Source: Klebsiella grimontii
GTDB lineage: Bacteria > Pseudomonadota > Gammaproteobacteria > Enterobacterales > Enterobacteriaceae
Assembly: GCF_900200035.1 (NCBI RefSeq)
Contig: NZ_FZTC01000045.1
Coordinates: forward strand, 1-64,000
DNA length: 64,000 nucleotides
Reading direction: 5' to 3'
A program made the position numbers and the translations under genes. The notes under the pieces were generated by a model. It was not told the DNA's origin, ran no database searches, and was given only the letters and a program-made list of their open reading frames with translations. This document shows positions 56,739 to 64,000 of this stretch, in pieces (position 1 is the stretch's first letter; each line of letters opens with the position of its first letter).

Positions 56739-56768
56739 ATTGTATTGATACTTCATATATTTTGTCAA
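56739..56768 (-). promoter_or_regulatory. metY promoter
   Basis: On the minus strand a consensus TTGACA (56768-56763) and TACAAT (56744-56739) are 18 bp apart, about 95 bases before the tRNA. It faces away from argG. The rest of the 307-nt gap is AT-rich leader for both sides. Confidence 0.85.
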
Positions 56769-56884
56769 CATGAATTTCACATTGCAGGTTTCGGTTCATG
56801 CTGGTATTTCAGGCTTTTTTGGCAAAAATAGGCTCTGCCTCTTCCTGTCGCCAGCAAAAGATGATTAAATGAAAACTCACAATT

Positions 56885-56902
56885 AATGCATAAACATGCA
56901 AT
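56885..56902 (+). promoter_or_regulatory. ARG box (ArgR operator) upstream of argG
   Basis: AATGCATAAACATGCAAT fits the 18-bp ArgR consensus at 15 positions and lies 52 nt before argG. A weaker half-like copy may adjoin it upstream. ArgR repression of argG is established in E. coli. Confidence 0.75.
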
Positions 56903-56914
56903 AAAGATTGTTGA

Positions 56915-58297
<1,383 letters not shown>

Positions 58298-58318
58298 CGT
58301 TCCAGAGAAAATAGTGAA

Positions 58319-58340
58319 GGCCGCGCGAGCGGCCTTTTTT
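58319..58340 (+). terminator. Terminator after argG
   Basis: GGCCGC / GCGGCC stem with a GCGA loop and TTTTTT directly after, 22 nt past the argG stop. Confidence 0.9.
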
Positions 58341-58412
58341 ATGCAGAAATATCCGCGCCAAAGCGACGTGGAATATCCGGCACTGATGCTGCCGTTCACC
58401 TTTCTCTGGACG

Positions 58413-58442
58413 AAAAAAAGACGCTTTTCAGCGTCTTTTTTT
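58413..58442 (-). terminator. Terminator after leuU (bidirectional)
   Basis: AAAAAAAGACGC / GCGTCTTTTTTT perfect 12-bp stem with a 6-base loop. It can end transcription on both strands; it lies 8 nt past the tRNA-Leu gene and backs up argG. Confidence 0.9.
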
Positions 58443-58449
58443 AAGAAAT

Positions 58450-58536
58450 TGGTACCGAGGATGGGACTCGAACCCACAAGCCCGTTAGGGCACTACCACC
58501 TCAAGGTAGCGTGTCTACCAATTCCACCACCTCGGT
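58450..58536 (-). tRNA. leuU: tRNA-Leu (GAG)
   Basis: An 87-nt class II tRNA with encoded CCA at 58450. On the minus strand it begins ACCGAGGTGGTGGAATTGGT. The anticodon loop CTTGAGG carries GAG, the long variable arm is TGCCCTAACGGGCT-like, and the T-arm is GGTTCGAGTCC. It follows secG by 14 nt and is probably cut from a secG-leuU transcript, as in E. coli. Confidence 0.96.
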
Positions 58537-58550
58537 ACGGATACTACTTA

Positions 58551-58880
58551 TCAGTGCGGGATATCGCTGCTCGGCTGCGCCGGAGCTGTCGGCTGAGTTT
58601 GCTCAGTTTTCGGAGCGCTCAGATTATCCCACTCACTTCCTTTATTGGTCTTGTTGCTGTTGATATTGCCCAGCGCCAGACTGATGATGAAGAACAGCGC
58701 AGCCAGGATACCAGTCATGCGGGTCATAAAATTACCTGAACCGCTGGATCCAAACAGAGTGCCGGAAGCGCCTGCTCCGAAGGAGGCTCCCATATCAGCG
58801 CCTTTACCTTGCTGCAGCATAATCAGACCAACAAGGCCAATCGCCACAATAAGGAAAACAACTAAAAGAGCTTCGTACAT
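58551..58880 (-). CDS. secG: Protein translocase subunit SecG
   Basis: A small SecYEG subunit that aids preprotein export. The 109-residue protein has two transmembrane helices (about residues 2-20 and 53-72) joined by GADMGASFGAGASGTLFGSS-type linker, with a Gln/Pro-rich C-terminus. The ATG at 58880 gives the E. coli MYEALLVVFLIVAIGLVGLI start; the frame is open 36 nt further upstream. Confidence 0.95.
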   Translation of the reverse strand: MYEALLVVFLIVAIGLVGLIMLQQGKGADMGASFGAGASGTLFGSSGSGNFMTRMTGILAALFFIISLALGNINSNKTNKGSEWDNLSAPKTEQTQPTAPAQPSSDIPH

Positions 58881-59060
58881 AATCAACCTGTTCCTTGCGG
58901 ATTTGCCGCATACCAAGTGCTTCGACCAATAAAGCGGGACGTTTCAACGTTTCCCACTGAAGCGGGTGTGAATACTAACCAAAGCGAATGACCTTCGCAA
59001 GGGCAATTTCAGCGCATTGTATCAAGTGCGGAAAAAAACAGCAAAAAGCGATTTATTGTC

Positions 59061-59094
59061 GACTAAAAAGGCGGCAAGCGTCGCCTTTTTAGTC
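59061..59094 (-). terminator. Terminator after glmM
   Basis: A 13-bp perfect palindrome GACTAAAAAGGCG / CGCCTTTTTAGTC with an 8-base loop, 16 nt after the glmM stop. The T-rich arm gives terminator character in both directions. The rest of the secG-glmM gap has no gene. Confidence 0.85.
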
Positions 59095-59109
59095 ACTTAG
59101 CAAGAGAGA

Positions 59110-60447
59110 TTAAACGCTTTTCACCGCATCAGCGATACGGTGGGCAAATTCGTGCACCTGTTCTTCATGCTCGCCTTCCACCATAACGCGAATCAGCGGC
59201 TCAGTGCCTGATTTACGCAGCAGTACGCGGCCCCGATTCCCCAGCGCCGCTTCCACTTCTGCCGTTACCGCTTTGACGTGCTCATGTTCCAGCGGGTTAC
59301 CGCTACCTTCCGTAAAGCGAACGTTAACCAGAAGCTGCGGGAACATTTTCATTCCGCTGCACAGGTCGTGCAGGCTCATATGGTTACGCACCATTGCCGC
59401 CACAACCTGCAGGCTGGCGACAATCCCATCACCCGTAGTGGTTTTATCCAGTAAGATCACATGACCGGAGTTTTCCGCGCCAATGCGCCAGCCCTTCTCC
59501 TGCAGCTTCTCCAGCACATAGCGGTCGCCCACTTTGGCGCGAACAAAAGGAATACCCAGCTGTTTGAGCGCCAGTTCGAGACCCATATTGCTCATCAGCG
59601 TCCCGACAGCGCCGCCCCGCAGCTGCCCCTGACGCAGGCCCTCACGGGCAATGATATAGAGGATCTGGTCACCGTCGACTTTGTTGCCTTCATGGTCCAC
59701 CATAATGACCCGATCGCCATCGCCATCGTAAGCAATGCCCAGATCGGCCTTTTCCGCCAGCACGCGCGCCTGCAGAGCACGAACGTCCGTCGCCCCGACT
59801 TCTTCATTGATGTTGAGACCATCAGGCTCACAGCCCATCGCAATGACCTGAGCGCCCAACTCGCGGAAAACGTTCGGCGCAATGTGATATGTCGCCCCGT
59901 GAGCGCAATCGACCACCACTTTTAAAGAGTTGAGGCTCAGCTCGTTCGGGAAAGTGCCTTTGCAAAACTCGATATAACGACCGGCAGCGTCGACGATACG
60001 GCTGGCTTTACCCAGCTCGGCGGAATCCACGCAGGTGAGTTCTTTTTCCATTTCAGCTTCAATGGCTTCCTCTACCTCATCAGGAAGCTTCGTGCCCTCG
60101 ATAGAGAAGAATTTGATGCCGTTGTCATAGAACGGATTATGCGAAGCGGAAATCACAATCCCGGCTTCCGCGCGGAAGGTGCGCGTCAGATAGGCAATTG
60201 CCGGCGTTGGCATCGGGCCGGTAAAAGAAGCGGATAATCCCGCGGCGGCCAGGCCAGCCTCCAGCGCGGACTCCAGCATATAGCCTGAAATACGGGTATC
60301 TTTACCAATAATAATCTTCCGTGAGCCGTGCCTTGCCAGTACCTTACCTGCCGCCCAGCCCAGCTTTAACACAAATTCTGGCGTTATTGGCGCATCGCCT
60401 ACGCGGCCACGAATACCATCCGTACCAAAATATTTGCGGTTACTCAT
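59110..60447 (-). CDS. glmM: Phosphoglucosamine mutase GlmM
   Basis: Interconverts glucosamine 6-phosphate and 1-phosphate for UDP-GlcNAc synthesis. The 445-residue protein has the phosphoserine loop [12 protein letters not shown] (Ser about 102), the metal loop [13 protein letters not shown] (about residue 240), the sugar loop GAENSGHVI, and the C-terminal [12 protein letters not shown] phosphate site. The start overlaps the folP end by 8 nt. Confidence 0.97.
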   Translation of the reverse strand: MSNRKYFGTDGIRGRVGDAPITPEFVLKLGWAAGKVLARHGSRKIIIGKDTRISGYMLESALEAGLAAAGLSASFTGPMPTPAIAYLTRTFRAEAGIVISASHNPFYDNGIKFFSIEGTKLPDEVEEAIEAEMEKELTCVDSAELGKASRIVDAAGRYIEFCKGTFPNELSLNSLKVVVDCAHGATYHIAPNVFRELGAQVIAMGCEPDGLNINEEVGATDVRALQARVLAEKADLGIAYDGDGDRVIMVDHEGNKVDGDQILYIIAREGLRQGQLRGGAVGTLMSNMGLELALKQLGIPFVRAKVGDRYVLEKLQEKGWRIGAENSGHVILLDKTTTGDGIVASLQVVAAMVRNHMSLHDLCSGMKMFPQLLVNVRFTEGSGNPLEHEHVKAVTAEVEAALGNRGRVLLRKSGTEPLIRVMVEGEHEEQVHEFAHRIADAVKSV

Positions 60448-61288
60448 AACGTTTATTTTCCTTAGCGGCCAGGGTAGCTTCCACCACGCGCAGCGCTTCT
60501 ACCGTTTCTTTGACATCATGGACGCGAATTATCTGCGCGCCCTGCATTGCAGCAATGACAGCACAGGCCAGGCTGCCACTCAGGCGCTCCGTCGGCCCGA
60601 CATTAAGCAACTGACCTACCATCGACTTACGCGACATACCTACCAGCAGCGGAAGACCAAAATGATGGAACTCTCCAAGTCGGGCAAGCAGTTCATAATT
60701 ATGAGAAAGATTTTTACCGAAACCGAATCCCGGGTCGAGCAACAATTTATCTTTTGCGATACCGGCCCGTTCGCAGCGCACAATATGTTCGACAAAAAAG
60801 CGCTCAACGTCAGCAAACACGTCCGCGTACTTCGGCGCGTCCTGCATTGTCTTCGGCTGACCCTGCATATGCATCAGACATACCGGCAAGCCCGTTTCAG
60901 CCGCAGCCTCCAGCGCTCCCGGTTCGGTCAGCGAACGGATATCATTGATGATATGCGCGCCAACACGCGCCGACTCGCGAATCACTTCCGGTTTTGAGGT
61001 ATCAACGGAGATCCAGACCTCAAAGCGCTGGGCAATCGCCTCCACCGTCGGAATGACTCGCGCCAGTTCTTCCTCGACGCTGACATCCGCAGCCCCCGGA
61101 CGCGTCGACTCCCCACCGATATCAATGATAGTCGCCCCGGCATTGATCATCAGATTGGCGTGTTTAACGGCTTCGACCAGCGTGTTGTGAGTCCCGCCGT
61201 CAGAGAAAGAATCAGGAGTAACGTTAAGAATACCCATCACATGTGGATGAGAGAGATCGAGGGTTGAGCCCTGGGCTACAAGTTTCAT
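60440..61288 (-). CDS. folP: Dihydropteroate synthase FolP
   Basis: Condenses p-aminobenzoate with pterin pyrophosphate in folate synthesis; it is the sulfonamide target. The 282-residue TIM-barrel protein has [15 protein letters not shown] (about residues 18-32), [19 protein letters not shown], the DPGFGFGKN loop and LVGMSRKSM (about residues 215-223). It looks like the chromosomal, ordinary form and lies downstream of ftsH. Confidence 0.96.
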   Translation of the reverse strand: MKLVAQGSTLDLSHPHVMGILNVTPDSFSDGGTHNTLVEAVKHANLMINAGATIIDIGGESTRPGAADVSVEEELARVIPTVEAIAQRFEVWISVDTSKPEVIRESARVGAHIINDIRSLTEPGALEAAAETGLPVCLMHMQGQPKTMQDAPKYADVFADVERFFVEHIVRCERAGIAKDKLLLDPGFGFGKNLSHNYELLARLGEFHHFGLPLLVGMSRKSMVGQLLNVGPTERLSGSLACAVIAAMQGAQIIRVHDVKETVEALRVVEATLAAKENKRYE

Positions 61289-61324
61289 CGCTAAATCCCT
61301 GAGTCAGAGAAAGGTTGAAAAAGA

Positions 61325-61354
61325 AAAACCCCGGAGCATACGCTCAGGGGTTTT
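61325..61354 (-). terminator. Terminator-like hairpin between ftsH and folP
   Basis: AAAACCCC / GGGGTTTT outer stem with an inner GAGC / GCTC, ending in T on the minus strand. It probably gives partial termination after ftsH, since folP-glmM are usually reached by read-through. Confidence 0.8.
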
Positions 61355-61385
61355 AAAAAGTACAACAGCGTCAATAACGGCTAAC

Positions 61386-63320
61386 TTATTTGTCGCCCAG
61401 CTGTTCTGACATGGTATTGCCCGGGTTTGGCGTACGCGGTTCATCGACCGGACGCGGAGCACGAGGGGTGCCATTGTTGTCAGAATTGTTGGATGAACCC
61501 GGTTCTTCCCAGCCAGCTGGCGGGCGAACATCGCGGCGAGCCATCAGGTCATCAATCTGCGGGGCGTCGATGGTTTCATATTTCATGAGCGCATCTTTCA
61601 TCGCGTGCAGGATGTCCATGTTATCGTTCAGGAGCTGGCGTGCACGATTGTAGTTACGCTCAATCAGTGACTTCACTTCCTGGTCGATAATACGCGCCGT
61701 TTCATCGGACATATGCTTCGCTTTCGCGACGCTGCGGCCAAGGAAAACTTCACCTTCTTCTTCGGCATACAGCAGCGGGCCGAGTTTGTCAGAGAAGCCC
61801 CACTGGGTGACCATGTTACGCGCCAGGTTAGTCGCGACTTTAATGTCGTTCGACGCGCCGGTAGAAACATGCTCTACGCCGTAGATAATCTCTTCCGCCA
61901 GACGACCGCCGTACAGGGTTGAAATCTGGCTTTCCAGCTTCTGACGGCTGGCGCTGATCGCGTCGCCTTCAGGCAGGAAGAAGGTGACACCCAGTGCGCG
62001 ACCGCGCGGGATAATCGTCACTTTGTGCACCGGATCGTGTTCCGGCACCAGGCGGCCAATAATCGCATGGCCCGCTTCGTGATATGCGGTGGACTCTTTC
62101 TGCGCTTCCGTCATCACCATGGAGCGACGTTCCGCACCCATCATGATTTTGTCTTTCGCTTTCTCGAATTCAACCATCGATACAACGCGCTTGTTGCCAC
62201 GAGCCGCAAACAGCGCCGCTTCGTTCACCAGGTTTGCCAGGTCAGCACCGGAGAAGCCCGGCGTACCGCGGGCAATAATTGCCGCGTCGATATCCGGCGC
62301 CAGCGGTACGCGGCGCATATGCACTTTCAGAATCTGTTCGCGACCGCGAACGTCCGGCAGACCTACCACAACCTGACGGTCAAAGCGGCCTGGACGCAGC
62401 AGCGCAGGGTCAAGAACGTCCGGGCGGTTGGTTGCCGCGATAACGATGATACCTTCGTTACCCTCGAAGCCGTCCATCTCAACCAGCATCTGGTTCAGGG
62501 TCTGTTCACGTTCATCGTGACCGCCACCTAAGCCCGCACCACGCTGGCGGCCCACGGCGTCGATTTCATCGATAAAGATGATGCACGGAGCCGCTTTCTT
62601 GGCCTGTTCGAACATGTCACGCACGCGGGATGCACCGACACCAACGAACATTTCAACGAAGTCAGAACCGGAAATCGTAAAAAATGGAACCTTAGCTTCA
62701 CCCGCGATGGCTTTTGCCAGCAAGGTTTTACCGGTACCCGGAGGGCCGACCATCAGGACGCCTTTCGGGATTTTACCGCCCAGCTTCTGGAAACGGCTCG
62801 GCTCGCGCAGGTATTCAACCAGTTCAGCCACTTCTTCTTTCGCTTCGTCACAACCGGCGACGTCGGCAAAAGTGGTTTTGATCTGGTCTTCCGTCAGCAT
62901 ACGCGCCTTACTCTTACCGAACGACATGGCACCTTTGCCACCGCCGCCCTGCATCTGGCGCATAAAGAAGATCCAGACGCCGATAAGAAGCAGCATCGGG
63001 AACCAGGAGATGAAGATAGAAGCCAGCAGGCTCGGCTCTTCTGGCGGCTCACCAACCACCTTGACGTTTTTAGTCAGAAGGTTATCAAGCAGCTTAGGAT
63101 CGTTCACCGGGATGTAGGTCGTGTAACGGTTACTATCTTTCTTGGTAACGTTTATCTCACGTCCGTTGATACGCGCTTCGCGAACCTGGTCCTGATTGAC
63201 CTCCTGCAGGAAGGTAGAATAATCCACCTTGCGGCCATTCGACTCGCTGGGCCCAAAGCTCTGGAATACTGACATCAGCACAACGGCAATGACCAGCCAG
63301 AGTATTAGGTTTTTCGCCAT
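61386..63320 (-). CDS. ftsH: ATP-dependent zinc metalloprotease FtsH
   Basis: A hexameric inner-membrane AAA+ protease that degrades LpxC, SecY, sigma-32 and other targets. The 644-residue protein has two N-terminal membrane helices (about residues 5-22 and 98-118), Walker [12 protein letters not shown] (about residues 191-201), Walker [12 protein letters not shown], the second region of homology [20 protein letters not shown], and zinc site HEAGH (about residues 414-418). ATG 63320 gives the E. coli start; one ATG lies 9 nt upstream. It lies downstream of rlmE. Confidence 0.97.
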   Translation of the reverse strand: MAKNLILWLVIAVVLMSVFQSFGPSESNGRKVDYSTFLQEVNQDQVREARINGREINVTKKDSNRYTTYIPVNDPKLLDNLLTKNVKVVGEPPEEPSLLASIFISWFPMLLLIGVWIFFMRQMQGGGGKGAMSFGKSKARMLTEDQIKTTFADVAGCDEAKEEVAELVEYLREPSRFQKLGGKIPKGVLMVGPPGTGKTLLAKAIAGEAKVPFFTISGSDFVEMFVGVGASRVRDMFEQAKKAAPCIIFIDEIDAVGRQRGAGLGGGHDEREQTLNQMLVEMDGFEGNEGIIVIAATNRPDVLDPALLRPGRFDRQVVVGLPDVRGREQILKVHMRRVPLAPDIDAAIIARGTPGFSGADLANLVNEAALFAARGNKRVVSMVEFEKAKDKIMMGAERRSMVMTEAQKESTAYHEAGHAIIGRLVPEHDPVHKVTIIPRGRALGVTFFLPEGDAISASRQKLESQISTLYGGRLAEEIIYGVEHVSTGASNDIKVATNLARNMVTQWGFSDKLGPLLYAEEEGEVFLGRSVAKAKHMSDETARIIDQEVKSLIERNYNRARQLLNDNMDILHAMKDALMKYETIDAPQIDDLMARRDVRPPAGWEEPGSSNNSDNNGTPRAPRPVDEPRTPNPGNTMSEQLGDK

Positions 63321-63419
63321 GTCACTCAAGGGATTAACCTCATATTACAACTGTGTTAAAAACAGCGTCAGGATACTCTATATCCAGCGTCTTTCAAACT
63401 TTCGTTTGAAATCTGCCGG

Positions 63420-64000
63420 TTATGGTTTACGCCCGGTCGCTACAATATACACTTCACGCGAACGGGCGCGAGAAGAGTCCGGCTTACGAACTTTGACCTT
63501 CGTAAACAGGGAGCGAATCTCTCTTAGATACTCATCGAAGCCTTCGCCCTGGAACACCTTCACTACAAAACTACCACCTGGCGCTAAGACATCACGAGCC
63601 ATTCCAAGCGCCAGTTCCACCAGATACATGGCCCGGGGAATATCCACCGCCGGTGTTCCACACATATTTGGCGCCATATCGGACATGACAACTTGTACTT
63701 TACTGTCACCTACACGCTCAAGTAACGCTTTCAGGACTAATTCATCACGAAAGTCGCCCTGAAGGAAGTCCACACCAACGATTGGATCCATAGGTAGAAG
63801 ATCGCAAGCAATGATGCGGCCGCTGTTACCGATCTGCGTAACCGCGTATTGCGACCAGCCACCGGGTGCAGCGCCGAGGTCAACTATCGTCATCCCCGGT
63901 TTAAAAATCTTGTCACTTTGCTGTATTTCATCAAGTTTAAACCAGGCACGGGAACGTAACCCCTTTTTCTGTGCCTGCTGAACATATTTATCGCTAAAGT
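63420..64000 (-). CDS. rlmE: 23S rRNA U2552 2'-O-methyltransferase RlmE (partial)
   Basis: Methylates the ribose of U2552 in the 50S A-site using S-adenosylmethionine. The N-terminus lies beyond the window; the visible part (about 193 residues of an expected 209) runs to the stop. The cofactor motif is [12 protein letters not shown]. The K-D-K catalytic set is seen as AWFKLDE, MSDMAPN and [10 protein letters not shown]. One point differs from my recollection of E. coli: Cys instead of Ser after MAPNM. It is followed by ftsH, as in E. coli. Confidence 0.95.
   Translation of the reverse strand, partial: FSDKYVQQAQKKGLRSRAWFKLDEIQQSDKIFKPGMTIVDLGAAPGGWSQYAVTQIGNSGRIIACDLLPMDPIVGVDFLQGDFRDELVLKALLERVGDSKVQVVMSDMAPNMCGTPAVDIPRAMYLVELALGMARDVLAPGGSFVVKVFQGEGFDEYLREIRSLFTKVKVRKPDSSRARSREVYIVATGRKP

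Overview
The window is a chromosomal segment of an enteric bacterium, most likely Klebsiella or its close relative Raoultella. Protein sequences and gene order follow the Escherichia coli region around 70-71 min: rnpB-gar, rsmI-lpoA-yraN-diaA-dolP, yhbO-yhbW, mtr-deaD-nlpI-pnp-rpsO-truB-rbfA-infB-nusA-rimP-metY, argG, leuU-secG-glmM-folP-ftsH-rlmE. A combined galactitol/tagatose (gat/tag) locus beside garD is typical of Klebsiella and Salmonella. The species call is inference from gene content and recalled homologues; no database search was possible.

Layout. (1) 1-6637: RNase P RNA, then the galactarate/glucarate regulon garPLRK on the minus strand with garD divergent. (2) 6688-18428: sugar catabolism. 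A minus-strand pair (PfkB kinase plus DeoR regulator) faces a plus-strand run of gatY, a 1-phosphosugar kinase, a fructose-type PTS permease and an EIIA-HPr fusion. After a strong terminator come gatZABCD and gatR. (3) 18493-19494: an accessory Fic-domain gene attached to the 3' end of rsmI. (4) 19499-31691: conserved housekeeping genes, including lpoA, diaA, dolP and the anaerobic ubiquinone genes ubiT/ubiUV. (5) 31894-42832: an accessory block of about 11 kb between yhbW and mtr, which are neighbours in E. coli. It encodes a biotin-dependent, membrane-coupled malonate decarboxylase of the Malonomonas 'mad' type, a MadLM malonate carrier, a HutP-like protein and a LysR regulator. (6) 42931-64000: mtr, then the conserved RNA-metabolism and translation block, argG, two tRNA genes, and the secG-glmM-folP-ftsH-rlmE run, with rlmE cut by the window end.

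How the systems work together. The gar genes convert galactarate and glucarate to pyruvate and 2-phosphoglycerate. In the gat/tag locus, galactitol enters through GatABC and is oxidised by GatD to tagatose 6-phosphate. Tagatose probably enters through the fructose-type PTS as the 1-phosphate. Both routes meet at tagatose 1,6-bisphosphate, the GatYZ substrate. In the mad block, malonate is taken up by MadLM, activated on a prosthetic-group ACP, decarboxylated by transfer of its carboxyl group to a small biotin protein, and released by a membrane subunit expected to pump Na+.

Most noteworthy. The mad cluster carries three features not expected in the textbook enteric malonate system: a 40-residue membrane microprotein, a HutP-family-like protein (a family known for RNA-binding antitermination in Bacillus hut), and a 267-nt structured gap upstream of madLM in an otherwise tightly packed operon. 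Together they suggest an RNA-level control circuit for malonate use. That is a hypothesis, not a demonstration. All complete genes look intact; I see no insertion sequence, integrase, prophage or CRISPR array.
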